Assembly: GCA_951813615.1 (NCBI GenBank)
Contig: OX638377.1
Location: forward strand, 2,232,001 to 2,296,000
From: an uncultured Latescibacterota bacterium
GTDB taxonomy: Bacteria > Latescibacterota > UBA2968 > UBA8231
DNA: 64,000 bases
Reading direction: 5' to 3'
The position numbers and the translations under genes were made by a program. Positions 51,291-60,302 of the stretch are shown here, piece by piece. The notes beneath the pieces were generated by a model, which was not told where the DNA came from, did not search any database, and was given only the letters and a program-made list of their open reading frames with translations. Each line of letters opens with the position of its first letter. Position 1 is the stretch's first letter.

Positions 51291-52340
51291 ATGCAGCGGA
51301 AAGTGGCCGCTATTGATGGCCATGGTCGGGGAGTGTGCCTAGAGCAAGCCATGCCCGCACTCGGACCCGGCGAGGTAATGGTGCGGGTGGAGGCGTCGTT
51401 GATCAGCCCGGGGACCGAGTTGGGGAGAGTCGGGGCGATGCGAGCAAACCCCCAACCCGACAGACCACCACGTCCCTTTGGCTACACCAATGCCGGTGTC
51501 GTCGAACAGGTAGGATCCGGGGTAGAGCAGTTCGAGGTGGGGCAGGGCGTGGCCTGCATGGGGGGCGGGTACGCCTTACACGCGGATTGGGCCTGTGTGC
51601 CGCAGAACTTGTGCGCGGCCATACCCGAGGGCGTTAGCTTTGTCGAGGCCGCGTCTGTGCATCTGGCGGCGACTGGATTACACGCAGTGCGCCGCACCGC
51701 TCCTTTGTACGGGGAAAACGGGATCGTCGTTGGGTTGGGTTTGGTCGGCCAGTTCACGGCCCAATTTGCCCAGCTAAGCGGCTGTCACGTTTTTGGAGTC
51801 GATCGCTTTGCGCGCCGTCGGGATATTGCCCAGCAGGTGGGCATAGAACGCGTCGTCGATCCGGCCGGGCAGGACGTGGTCGAACAGGCCGGGGAGTTTA
51901 CCCAAGGGTATGGCATGGATTTCGGCGTCATTGCCTTTGGCGGCGAGGCCAGCGATGCCTTGGAAACCATTTATCAGAGCCTAAAGCAAGCGCCGGATAC
52001 ACATCGCATGGGGCGTATTGTCCTCGTGGGGGGAGCGCAGGTGACGCATGGCTTTGGGTCTGCGCTGGGCAATGTGGATGTGCGGAGTGCGGCGCGCACG
52101 GGCCCCGGCTATCACGACCCGGCGTACGAGCGCGGCCAAGCGTATCCCGAGGTCTTCGTCGAGTGGCCGACTCAGCGCAACCTAGCCGAATGCCTACGCG
52201 CCATGGCCGCCGAAAAGCTGCACGTCGAACCGCTTTATACCCATGAGTTCGCGCTCGAAGAGATCGCCGCGGCCGTAGATGTGCTCGTCGAGTCGCCGGC
52301 TGAGGCGCTAGGGGTCGTGCTCAAACCGGCTCACCGGTGA
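51291..52340 (+). CDS. Zinc-type alcohol dehydrogenase-like oxidoreductase (MDR family)
   Basis: This 349-aa medium-chain dehydrogenase has the GroES-like start (PALGPGEVMVRVEASLISPG), the nucleotide-binding motif VVGLGLVGQFTAQFAQ near residue 148, and an acidic Asp after the second strand (VFGVDRFARR) that suggests NAD. The structural and catalytic zinc Cys pattern is not clear, so it may be a zinc-independent sugar dehydrogenase or reductase. AAGGAGG lies before the ATG. It is divergent from the coiled-coil gene, and its last 20 bp overlap the 3-prime end of the creatininase-family gene. Confidence 0.85.
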   Translation: MQRKVAAIDGHGRGVCLEQAMPALGPGEVMVRVEASLISPGTELGRVGAMRANPQPDRPPRPFGYTNAGVVEQVGSGVEQFEVGQGVACMGGGYALHADWACVPQNLCAAIPEGVSFVEAASVHLAATGLHAVRRTAPLYGENGIVVGLGLVGQFTAQFAQLSGCHVFGVDRFARRRDIAQQVGIERVVDPAGQDVVEQAGEFTQGYGMDFGVIAFGGEASDALETIYQSLKQAPDTHRMGRIVLVGGAQVTHGFGSALGNVDVRSAARTGPGYHDPAYERGQAYPEVFVEWPTQRNLAECLRAMAAEKLHVEPLYTHEFALEEIAAAVDVLVESPAEALGVVLKPAHR

Positions 52341-53064
52341 CGAGGTTGCGCTTGCCCTCTGGATAGAAAGTCACCGGCGGCAGGTCGATTTCCTCTCCGG
52401 CAATCATTTGCTCCAACAGCGCGGCGACTCCGTCCACGGCTGGCCCCACTAGGGCCTCGCCCTTGGCGCGGGTGCCCAGTGCGGCGGCCGTGTTGTCGAT
52501 GGCTTCGGCTTGGACGCGCTCCGGCGCTAGGTAGAGCATGGTCGAGGTCTCGAATTCGTCGGCGTGCCCAGGCAGGCGTCCCCCCTCCATGTGTTGCTGT
52601 ACGTAGTCGGGGTCATATACGTCCCAATAGGACTGGAAGCGAAGGTTGACGCCGAGTTTTTCCCGATATTCATCGATGCGGCGCATCATGGGTTTGACGT
52701 TGCCGCCGTGGCCGTTGAGCACCAAGATGTTCTCAACGCCGGCCCGCGCGAGCGAATGGCAGACATCGAAGACGTATTCGCAGAAAATTTCCGGCCGCAC
52801 GGTCAGAGTGCCGATGTGCTCCATCCAGTGCTCGGAAACACCGATGCCCACTGGTGTGGCTACCACCACTTGGGGCAGGAGCTTTTTGGCCGCGTGCTCG
52901 GCCATATAGCTGGCGTGAAAGGTGTCGTGGATCATGTGCAGGTGTTCGTTGTGCTGTTCGGTAGCGGCGGTGGGCACGATGGCGGCCTTAATTGTACCCG
53001 CTTGGATGCGCTCGCGGAATTCCTTGCGGGTCAGGTCGCCGACAAAGACGCGTTCGTCAGCCAT
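52321..53064 (-). CDS. Creatininase-family amidohydrolase
   Basis: This 247-aa metal hydrolase has the creatininase motif pattern: Glu and His in ATEQHNEHLHMIHD near residue 35, Glu-His in GVSEHWMEHIG, and ILVLNGHGGN near residue 118. The family includes creatininase, the FAPy deformylase ArfB and mycofactocin MftE, so the substrate is open; no mycofactocin genes are present. AAAGGAG precedes the ATG. The tail overlaps the convergent MDR dehydrogenase. Confidence 0.87.
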   Translation of the reverse strand: MADERVFVGDLTRKEFRERIQAGTIKAAIVPTAATEQHNEHLHMIHDTFHASYMAEHAAKKLLPQVVVATPVGIGVSEHWMEHIGTLTVRPEIFCEYVFDVCHSLARAGVENILVLNGHGGNVKPMMRRIDEYREKLGVNLRFQSYWDVYDPDYVQQHMEGGRLPGHADEFETSTMLYLAPERVQAEAIDNTAAALGTRAKGEALVGPAVDGVAALLEQMIAGEEIDLPPVTFYPEGKRNLVTGEPV

Positions 53065-53238
53065 TGTAAAATCTCCTTTGCGTTAGTTGGGGCTGGTAGC
53101 TTAACGGCTGTCCATCCGTGCGTCAAGTAGCTGGGTGCTCGGTTGACCGCGCGGGGAAAGCACGCTTGAATTCACTGCATCAACAAGGGGGCCATCATCG
53201 CCAATCCTTTTGCAGAGTGGAATAAAAACTTCGCGCTC

Positions 53239-54351
53239 TTGGCCGTGGCCGTGGCCGGGACGGGGGTGTTCTTCGGGGTGCAGTTGACCCTGTTCAACAA
53301 CTTCATCGTCGAACGGCTGGGCATTGAGCCGCACGAATTGGGCTACGTCGAGGCTCTGCGCGAAGTCCCCGGTTTCCTCAATGCGTTCTTTCTGGCGTTG
53401 ATCGTCCGCTGTGCCCCGCCGAAAGTTGCCGCGATTGCGCTGGTGGTGATGGGTATTGGACTTGCCGCATACTCAGAGGTGTCCTCGGTTTTCATGCTGG
53501 CCTCGTTCTCGCTGGTGTGGAGTTTGGGCTTTCACTGTTGGCTCCCGCTAGAGCAGAGTATGGGCTTGGCCTACGGCCCGACCGCGGACAAGGGCCGCTG
53601 GCTAGGGCAATTGCGCAGCATCAGCAGCTTGGCTTGGCTGGCGGCGATTGGCGTGTGTATGGTGGGGCTAGAATTTCTTCGCTACGAGGGGGTCTTTGTC
53701 TTGGCTGGGGTGTGTACGGCCGCGGGCGGCTTGGCCCTGTTTTGGGCCGACAACCAGGCCGCGCCCGCAGGCGAGAAGCGCTTGGTGCTCAAGCGGCGCT
53801 ATCTGCTCTTCTACGCCCTGAATTTCCTCCAAGGTCTACGCAAGCAGATGTTCATCACCTTCGCCATTTTTGCCCTCGTGAAGGTACACGGGATGCCGGT
53901 GGAGACGACCATGGTCTTAGTGATGATCAACCAAGTGCTCATTACTTTGACGGCTTCGTGGATGGGCCGCTTGGTCGATCGCTTTGGCGAGCGGCGCATG
54001 CTCACGCTAAGTTATAGCGTATTGGTCTTCGTCTTTTTGGGTTACGCAATCGTGGAACACCGGCCGAGCCTGTACGCACTCTATTGCATCGACAACCTCA
54101 TTTTCTTTGGCGGAATCGCACTGACTACCTATGCGCACAAGATTGCGCCCCCAGACGAACTCAAACCTACGCTCTCCATGGGGGTGACCATGAACCACGT
54201 AGCGGCCGTGGCCGCGCCCTTAGTCGGCGGCTATGTCTGGCTCTTTTTTGGCTACGAGATCATTTTTATCAGCGGCGCACTTTTGGCGCTGGTCTCGCTG
54301 GTAGTAACCCAGTGGGTCAACCCAGATAAGCAGCGCCGCATACCCATTTAA
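53239..54351 (+). CDS. MFS transporter
   Basis: This membrane transporter has about ten to eleven hydrophobic segments in this length, and the visible MFS fold includes MGRLVDRFGERRML, the loop 8-9 Gly-Arg motif. The N-terminus is uncertain: the frame stays open upstream to 53170 and encodes a plausible missing first segment (PFAEWNKNFALL), but only ATC and ATT codons lie there, with AAGGGG before the ATC at 53194. The start given here is a TTG without a ribosome binding site. A rare ATC start or a sequencing error should be considered. It faces away from the creatininase gene and leads the next catabolic run, so it may import a sugar. Confidence 0.8.
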   Translation: MAVAVAGTGVFFGVQLTLFNNFIVERLGIEPHELGYVEALREVPGFLNAFFLALIVRCAPPKVAAIALVVMGIGLAAYSEVSSVFMLASFSLVWSLGFHCWLPLEQSMGLAYGPTADKGRWLGQLRSISSLAWLAAIGVCMVGLEFLRYEGVFVLAGVCTAAGGLALFWADNQAAPAGEKRLVLKRRYLLFYALNFLQGLRKQMFITFAIFALVKVHGMPVETTMVLVMINQVLITLTASWMGRLVDRFGERRMLTLSYSVLVFVFLGYAIVEHRPSLYALYCIDNLIFFGGIALTTYAHKIAPPDELKPTLSMGVTMNHVAAVAAPLVGGYVWLFFGYEIIFISGALLALVSLVVTQWVNPDKQRRIPI

Positions 54352-54377
54352 TTCAATCCAATAGAAGGGAACATACC

Positions 54378-55238
54378 ATGAAAATCGGCACTCGCATGCC
54401 CCCGTTTTCTCATCAGATCGGCTTTGACGCCTATGCCACGTGGTTAGCAGAGAACGGTTTCGGCGCAGTCGATACCCCGCCTTTGACCCGGCAGATTGCC
54501 CGTACCTGCGAGCGACTAGACTTGGCTATCGGTTCTTCGGACGGCGGCGGCCAGGTCCTCACCCGCGACGCAGCCAAACGCCGCAAAGGCTTGAGCGAGA
54601 TCAAGAAGAGCTTGAGCGCAATTGCCCGGCACGGCGGCCACACGCTCTTTACCGTGCTCGGCCCAGACGACCCCAGCATGTCCAAAGCCGAGACCTTTGA
54701 GATCTTTGCCAAGGTCTATCCCCGGGTCGTGGCCCACGCCGAGAAGGTGGGCGTCAATATCGCCATCGAACCTTGGCCGGGCGGTCGGCCCCACTATTCA
54801 AACCTGGGCTGCTCGCCCGAGAGCCTGCGCCTGATTTTCGCGGCGTGCCCGTCGCCACGGCTGGGCATCTGCTACGATCCCTCCCACTTCGTGCGCCTGC
54901 AGATCGACTATCAGCGGCTCTTGCACGAGTTTGGCGACCGCGTGCGGCACGTCCATCTCAAGGATACCGAGATCATGCCGGAAAAGCTCTACGAATCCGG
55001 CAACTTGGGCGAGGCATACAGCTCGACCTACGTGTGCGGCGAGGGCTGGTGGCGCTATACCATCCCCGGCGAGGGCGAGGTAGATTGGAACTTTGTAATA
55101 CGCCGGCTCGAAGACTTGGGCTACGATGGCGTGCTCTCAGTGGAACTCGAAGATCACTACTTCTGGCAGACGCCCGAGTTGCAACAGGAAGGCTTGTTGC
55201 GGGCTAAAGACCATATTGAGCCGCTGCTCAGGGGATAG
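54378..55238 (+). CDS. Sugar phosphate isomerase/epimerase, second copy
   Basis: This 286-aa xylose isomerase-like TIM barrel has candidate metal ligands: Glu in VNIAIEPWPGG, Asp in GICYDPSHFV, His in RHVHLKDTEI and Glu in VLSVELEDHY. AGAAGGGAA lies before the ATG. It differs from the copy at 5725 along most of its length. The MFS gene 26 bp upstream and the UnbV gene 2 bp downstream look cotranscribed with it. The reaction is probably a keto-sugar epimerisation; the substrate is unknown. Confidence 0.87.
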   Translation: MKIGTRMPPFSHQIGFDAYATWLAENGFGAVDTPPLTRQIARTCERLDLAIGSSDGGGQVLTRDAAKRRKGLSEIKKSLSAIARHGGHTLFTVLGPDDPSMSKAETFEIFAKVYPRVVAHAEKVGVNIAIEPWPGGRPHYSNLGCSPESLRLIFAACPSPRLGICYDPSHFVRLQIDYQRLLHEFGDRVRHVHLKDTEIMPEKLYESGNLGEAYSSTYVCGEGWWRYTIPGEGEVDWNFVIRRLEDLGYDGVLSVELEDHYFWQTPELQQEGLLRAKDHIEPLLRG

Positions 55239-55240
55239 CA

Positions 55241-56845
55241 GTGGGTGTCCTGGTCTTGGTGCTCCTGCTGTCGGCAGCCAGCTATGGGCAGAGCCACTTC
55301 GTCGAGGTCGCCCGCGAATTAGGCATTGACTTCGTCCACCACAACGGGGCCTCGCCGCAAAAGCAACTGCCCGAGACCAATGGCGCTGGCAGTGCCTTTC
55401 TCGACTACGACGGTGACGGAGATTGGGACTTGTACTTGGTCAACAGCGGGGACATGGAGCGGGGGCGGGGGACAGCCTCTAACCAGCTTTTTCGCAACGA
55501 CGGGCGCGCCTTTGCGCGGGTGGACGACGCAGCGGGTGCACCTGGCACCTCCTATGGCATGGGGGTGGCTGCGGCGGATTACGATGACGATGGCGACCCA
55601 GACCTCTATCTGACGGCGTGGGGACTGGATCAATTCTACCGGCGCGAAGAGGGCGGCTATGTCGATGCGACGGATGAGGCAGGTCTCGGCCACGCGGGAT
55701 GGACGACCAGCGCCGTTGCGTTCGACTACGATCTCGACGGTGACCTCGACCTCTTCGCCGCGCAGTACGTCCGCTTTGCCTTGGGGGAGCAGCCTTGGTG
55801 TGGGCGCGAGGACATGGGGCTGCGCTTCTACTGCGACCCGAGGGTTTTCGCGTCCACTGCGGACATCCTCTACCGCAACGATGGCCACGGCACTTTCTCC
55901 GAGATTGGCCGCCAAGCGGGTATCACGGGCGAGGGCAATGGGTTAGGCGCGGTAGCTGGCGACTACGACGGGGATGGCGACCCCGACCTGTACGTGGCCA
56001 ACGACTTGACGCCCAATTTCCACTACGTCAACCAAGGCGATGGCACCTTTGCCGAGACTGGCTTGTTGGCCGGGACCGCGCTGAGCGCGGACGGAGCTAG
56101 CCAAGCGGGCATGGGCGTCGATGCCGGCGACATAGACCAAGACGGCGATCTCGACCTCTTCGTCACCAACTACCAGTTAGAAAACAACGGGCTATATCGC
56201 AACGACGGCTCGTTTTACTCCGAGATCAGCTTTAAAGCTGGCCTCGGCGACCTCAGCCTGAACTACCTCGGTTTTGGCACGGGGTTTTTCGACTCGGACA
56301 ACGACGGGTATCTCGACCTGTTCGTGGGCAATGGCCACGTCCACGACAACATCGAACAGTACGACGAATTGGTGACCTACGCGCAGCAGGCACAGCTCTT
56401 TCGCAATGGGGGCGCGGGCGTCTTCCGCGAAGTGACCGCTGAGAGCGGCCCGGCTTTCGCCGCTTCCTACGTGGTGCGCGGCTCCTCCTTTGGGGACATT
56501 GACCAAGATGGCGACTTGGACATTGCCCTCGTCAACAACGGCCACCGCTTCGCTCTGCTGCGCAACGACGGTGCCCAAGGCAACCACCTCGCAGTCGCGT
56601 TGGAGGGCCGACAGAGCAATCGCGACGGCATTGGTGCCCGCCTGTATCTATGGGCTGGGGGACGGAGGCAGCTCAGGGAAGTGAAGGCGGGATCGGGTTT
56701 TCTCTCGACCAGCCAGCGCGATCCCCTGTTCGGATTGGGAACCGCCGAGCGCATCGAGCGACTGGAAATTCACTGGCCAGCCGGGGGGGTGCAAGTGCTC
56801 AAAGACTTGGCTGCCAACCAGCGGTTGCACGTGGTGGAAGATTGA
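55241..56845 (+). CDS. FG-GAP/VCBS repeat protein with C-terminal ASPIC/UnbV domain
   Basis: This is a secreted or surface protein (534 aa) with an N-terminal signal-like segment (GVLVLVLLLSAASYG). The body is made of FG-GAP/VCBS-type calcium-binding beta-propeller repeats, seen as repeated DYDGDGDWDLYL, DYDDDGDPDLYL and DIDQDGDLDLF motifs. The C-terminal ASPIC/UnbV domain begins near residue 450 (NRDGIGARLYLWAGGRRQLR). Such proteins are frequent in Bacteroidota-like and Planctomycetes-like bacteria and are thought to bind surfaces or glycans. The GTG start follows the isomerase stop by 2 bp, tying it to the catabolic operon. Confidence 0.9.
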   Translation: MGVLVLVLLLSAASYGQSHFVEVARELGIDFVHHNGASPQKQLPETNGAGSAFLDYDGDGDWDLYLVNSGDMERGRGTASNQLFRNDGRAFARVDDAAGAPGTSYGMGVAAADYDDDGDPDLYLTAWGLDQFYRREEGGYVDATDEAGLGHAGWTTSAVAFDYDLDGDLDLFAAQYVRFALGEQPWCGREDMGLRFYCDPRVFASTADILYRNDGHGTFSEIGRQAGITGEGNGLGAVAGDYDGDGDPDLYVANDLTPNFHYVNQGDGTFAETGLLAGTALSADGASQAGMGVDAGDIDQDGDLDLFVTNYQLENNGLYRNDGSFYSEISFKAGLGDLSLNYLGFGTGFFDSDNDGYLDLFVGNGHVHDNIEQYDELVTYAQQAQLFRNGGAGVFREVTAESGPAFAASYVVRGSSFGDIDQDGDLDIALVNNGHRFALLRNDGAQGNHLAVALEGRQSNRDGIGARLYLWAGGRRQLREVKAGSGFLSTSQRDPLFGLGTAERIERLEIHWPAGGVQVLKDLAANQRLHVVED

Positions 56846-56904
56846 CGGACGCGGGCTAGGTCTATTACGTAGCCGGTTAAAGAATCTGCTAAGGAGCTAA
56901 TAAA

Positions 56905-57888
56905 ATGATCGGATTTGCTGTTGTAGGACTGGGCATGGGGCGCAACCGCGCTCAGCAAGTGGTTGAGACCGCAGGGGCCGAACTGCGCGTGGTCGTCGAT
57001 CTCAACGAAGACTTGGCCCGCCAAGTAGGCGAGGAAATGGGCTGCTCGTGGTGTACGGCCCTTGAAGACGCCTTGGGGCGAGATGATGTGGATGTCGTGC
57101 TGGTGATGACCCCGAGTGGGCTGCACGCCTCTATAGGCATTGGGGCGCTCAGAGCGGGCAAGCACGTAATCACCACCAAACCCATGGACGTCAGCACCAA
57201 AGCCTGCGACGAGTTGATCGCCGCAGCCGACGCGGGCGGCCTGTTGCTCGGCGTTGATTACCAAAGCCGCTACGTTGATAACAACTACCGCGTCGCCGAG
57301 GCCCTCAAGCAGGGCCTGTTGGGCAAGCCCATCCTCGGCGAGGTGCGCTTTAAGTGGTTTCGCTCACAGGAGTACTTTGAACACGGCGGTGGCTGGCGCG
57401 GCACTTGGGCGATGGACGGGGGCGGGTCGCTGGCCAACCAGGGGTCGCACCTGATCGATCTCCTGCTGTGGTTCATGGGCGTGCCCAAGACGGTCTATGG
57501 CGAAACGGCGATTATGAACCACGATATTGAGACCGAGGATATTGGCCAGGCCATCTTGAATTTTGAAAGCGGGGCCAAAGGAGGCATCTTGGGTACGACG
57601 ACCTTCCCGGCAAGCCCCTACTTTAGCGCCGAGGTCCACGGCAGCGAGGGGGGAGTGTTGCTGGACGCTGTGCTGTCGGGCGAGATGCGCGTCTTTGGTG
57701 ACGGGCTGGAAGAGAAGCTACTGGCCATAGACAATCCGCTGACCAACGTCGTCGAGGACGTGGTATCAGCCTTGGAAAATGGGACTGCCCTGCGGGTGGA
57801 TGGCCGCGAGGGCCGCCGCACAGTGACGCTGTTGGAAAACATCTATCACTCGGCGCGAGAAGGAAAGATAGTGGATTACCATGACTGA
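56905..57888 (+). CDS. Gfo/Idh/MocA-family oxidoreductase, second copy
   Basis: This 327-aa oxidoreductase has the motif VVGLGMGRNRAQQV, the Thr-Lys-Pro variant of the EKP motif (HVITTKPMDVSTKA, where Glu is replaced by Thr), and the His in NQGSHLIDLLLWF. The change of the EKP glutamate is unusual but occurs in some members. It overlaps the next Gfo/Idh gene by 8 bp, so the two are coupled and may act on the same substrate or as partner steps. AAGGAG lies before the ATG. Confidence 0.88.
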   Translation: MIGFAVVGLGMGRNRAQQVVETAGAELRVVVDLNEDLARQVGEEMGCSWCTALEDALGRDDVDVVLVMTPSGLHASIGIGALRAGKHVITTKPMDVSTKACDELIAAADAGGLLLGVDYQSRYVDNNYRVAEALKQGLLGKPILGEVRFKWFRSQEYFEHGGGWRGTWAMDGGGSLANQGSHLIDLLLWFMGVPKTVYGETAIMNHDIETEDIGQAILNFESGAKGGILGTTTFPASPYFSAEVHGSEGGVLLDAVLSGEMRVFGDGLEEKLLAIDNPLTNVVEDVVSALENGTALRVDGREGRRTVTLLENIYHSAREGKIVDYHD

Positions 57889-58909
57889 TAAAGTATGTGC
57901 GGCCCTCGTTGGGCTAGACAATCCCCACAGCAGGGGTTGGCTGACCTCGCTGCAGCACTGCGAGGCGGTAGGTCGGTTGGTCGTCTGTACGGACGAAGAA
58001 TGCACTGACGTAGATCAGGTGTATAGCAACCTAGACGCGCTATTGGCGGACGAGAAGCTGGGATTAGCCATAGTATGTACGCGCAACGACCAAGCGCCGG
58101 ATCGCATCGCGCAGCTTTTGCAGGCCGGTGTGCCGGTCATTGCCGAGAAACCGGTCGCGCGCACGGCCGCCGACATCGCCCGTCTCAACGAAATCGCCGC
58201 TGCAAAGCAGGTCTTGTGGGCAACGGCCTTTTTGAATCGCTGTCATCCGATTGCCGGAAAAGCTCGCGAACTCGTCGCCGCCGGCGTCTTGGGCCGCATC
58301 GTTTCCATTGAAGGGCGGATGGTCACCAGCACCGTCCAGCAGCGCAATCCGGAGCACTGGCTCTTTGACCGCGCACAGGCGGGCGGGGGAATCTTGCACT
58401 GGCTGGCGATCCACACGGTCGACTTGATCCGCTATATCAGTGGTTTGGAGTACAAGGGCGTCAGCGCCCACAAGGCAACGCTGAGCGGCACGGGTATTGA
58501 CGTCGAGGACGTACTTGCCGCTTCATTCCGCATGGACAACGGGGCGCTAGGCAGCCTCCACGCGGGCTATGTCCTGCCGCGCCGCTACGGCGATATCTAC
58601 TTGTGTTTCAGGGGGACTGCAGGAGATGCGACTTGGGTGATGCAAGATTGGGAAGGACGCGGCGACCGGCTCATCGTCCAGAGCCAAGCCGAGGGCTGGG
58701 CCGAGGAGGAATACCGCCAGTTCGACCTCTCGGTCGGCGAGGCCCCCGGGTACGGCGGGGCGGCCGGACTGGGCTTCATCGCGGACTTTGTCGCCGCTAG
58801 CCGTGGGCAGGGCACTTTCGTCACCAATGGCGACGATGCCTGGCAGGCTATGCGTTTTGTCGATGCGGCGTATGATGCGGCTGGAAGAGGATGCCAACTT
58901 GAACTGTAA
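57881..58909 (+). CDS. Gfo/Idh/MocA-family oxidoreductase, third copy
   Basis: This 342-aa member has a weak Rossmann start (AALVGLDNPHSRGW), the intact EKP motif in PVIAEKPVARTAADI and the His in WLAIHTVDLIRYIS. It starts 8 bp inside the end of the previous oxidoreductase gene. The second and third copies are very different in sequence, so they are not recent duplicates and probably use different steps. The enolase-superfamily genes lie just downstream. Confidence 0.87.
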   Translation: MTDKVCAALVGLDNPHSRGWLTSLQHCEAVGRLVVCTDEECTDVDQVYSNLDALLADEKLGLAIVCTRNDQAPDRIAQLLQAGVPVIAEKPVARTAADIARLNEIAAAKQVLWATAFLNRCHPIAGKARELVAAGVLGRIVSIEGRMVTSTVQQRNPEHWLFDRAQAGGGILHWLAIHTVDLIRYISGLEYKGVSAHKATLSGTGIDVEDVLAASFRMDNGALGSLHAGYVLPRRYGDIYLCFRGTAGDATWVMQDWEGRGDRLIVQSQAEGWAEEEYRQFDLSVGEAPGYGGAAGLGFIADFVAASRGQGTFVTNGDDAWQAMRFVDAAYDAAGRGCQLEL

Positions 58910-58950
58910 GAGGCAAATAGACGCGACAACCTAACTTCAGGAGGCAACTC

Positions 58951-59079
58951 GTGAAAGTCGTAGATGCCGAGCGGATCGTAGTTGAAGTGCCCTTGGCAGC
59001 GGTTATTTGCTCGGGCGCAGGAACATATGGTGAGGGATCGCTAGCAACCGTGTTGATTATCACTTCATTTTTGTTGTAA
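58951..59079 (+). pseudogene. N-terminal remnant of an enolase-superfamily (MR/MLE) gene
   Basis: A GTG with a perfect AGGAGG site starts a 42-codon frame whose first residues (VKVVDAERIVVEVPL) are typical of mandelate racemase/muconate lactonising enzymes, and whose next part (GTYGEGSLATVLII) resembles the first substrate-loop and strand region. It then runs into an AT-rich stretch and a stop. The rest of a catalytic barrel is missing, so this looks like a broken gene left in the operon next to two complete relatives. Confidence 0.65.
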
Positions 59080-59084
59080 TTTTT

Positions 59085-59090
59085 TATACA
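59085..59090 (+). promoter_or_regulatory. -10-like element, possible leaderless start of the dehydratase gene
   Basis: TATACA lies 7 bp before the ATG at 59098 in a strongly AT-rich patch, with no ribosome binding site between them. The distance suits a transcript that begins at the ATG. No clear -35 is visible. Confidence 0.3.
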
Positions 59091-59097
59091 TAACATT

Positions 59098-60300
59098 ATG
59101 TGTGCCAATAAAATAGTTGCCATACAGACTTTTGAATTATTGCCTCCATCACCTAGTGAAGAGGGGACTCGACCGCTGCGCGAGCAGTCGTGGCTTTGGG
59201 CACCTAAGCAGGCCACGCCAATGGATAAATTCGCGCCCGAGGAGCGGATCATGCCCAAGCCGGGCGGGGTGATCTGGATTAAGGCCATCGCCGAGGACGG
59301 CACCTTTGGCTTGGGCCGCACGGATTCGGGCCATGCAACCCAGCCGATCATCGCCGAATGCCTAGCGCCCCTAGTTGTCGGGCAGGAGGTGGGTGCCATC
59401 GACCGGTGCAATGATCGCATGTGGCGAGGGACGCTCTCCTTTGGCAATGAAGGGCTTACGGCCCGGGCGGTCGCCGGAGTCGATCTGGCGCTGTGGGATC
59501 TGTGGGGCAAAACCCTCAACCAGCCCGTTTATCGGCTGGCCGGAGGCCCGCAGCGCACCCAGATGGAAGTCTACGCCACCGGCAACGACGTCGATTGGTA
59601 TCTGGAGTTGGGCTTCAAAAAGTTCAAGCTGGCCCGTCCGCACGGACCCGTTGAAGGCCAAGCTGGCATCGACGGCACGGTCGAGCTGATGGCCAAGTGC
59701 CGCGAGTTGATTGGCCCGGATGCCGACTTGATGCTCGATTGCTGGATGACTTTTGACCTCGATTTTGCCGTGCGTATCTGCGAAGCGCTCAAGCCGTATC
59801 GGATGCGTTGGATGGAGGAAATGCTGCTGCCCCACGACTGGGAGGGGCACCGCGCCCTGCGTCAGCGCGTGCCTTGGCAGACGCTGGCTGACGGCGAGCA
59901 CTGGTCCACTCGCCATCCCGGCATGAGGGCCGTGCAGGAGCGGCTCGTCGATTTGATCCAAGCCGATATCTACTGGATAGGGGGCTTTACCGAGGCGATG
60001 AAGCTGGCCCACTACGCCGATTCGCAAGGGGTCCAGATGTGCCTGCACACTGGGGGTAACGACCCGTATGGCCAGCACTGGACGGCGGCGATGCCCAATA
60101 CCCCGCTGATCGAGTTTTTCATCGGCTCCCTGCCCGGGGTACCATTGGCGGAGTGCTATCTCGGAACCCCTTCAAAATCCGGGCAGCGACACTACAAAGT
60201 TCCGCCGGGGACCAACATGCCACAAAACGGCCTGCTCGGGCTACCCCAAGGCCCCGGTTTTGGGATCGATATCCCCGAGGACTGGCTAAGGGAGGTGTAA
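59098..60300 (+). CDS. Enolase-superfamily dehydratase, L-rhamnonate dehydratase-like
   Basis: This 400-aa mandelate racemase-subgroup enzyme dehydrates a sugar acid to a 2-keto-3-deoxy acid in the cytoplasm. The active-site Lys pair region is GFKKFKLARPHG, the metal ligands are in LMLDCWMTFD, RWMEEMLLP and TLADGEHWST, and the DLALWDLWGKTLNQPVYRL stretch matches the family core. The pattern MLDCWM and the loop ATPMDKF resemble L-rhamnonate dehydratase. The KDG-type kinase and aldolases elsewhere would process its product. The second copy follows 2 bp downstream. Confidence 0.87.
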   Translation: MCANKIVAIQTFELLPPSPSEEGTRPLREQSWLWAPKQATPMDKFAPEERIMPKPGGVIWIKAIAEDGTFGLGRTDSGHATQPIIAECLAPLVVGQEVGAIDRCNDRMWRGTLSFGNEGLTARAVAGVDLALWDLWGKTLNQPVYRLAGGPQRTQMEVYATGNDVDWYLELGFKKFKLARPHGPVEGQAGIDGTVELMAKCRELIGPDADLMLDCWMTFDLDFAVRICEALKPYRMRWMEEMLLPHDWEGHRALRQRVPWQTLADGEHWSTRHPGMRAVQERLVDLIQADIYWIGGFTEAMKLAHYADSQGVQMCLHTGGNDPYGQHWTAAMPNTPLIEFFIGSLPGVPLAECYLGTPSKSGQRHYKVPPGTNMPQNGLLGLPQGPGFGIDIPEDWLREV

Positions 60301-60302
60301 GC

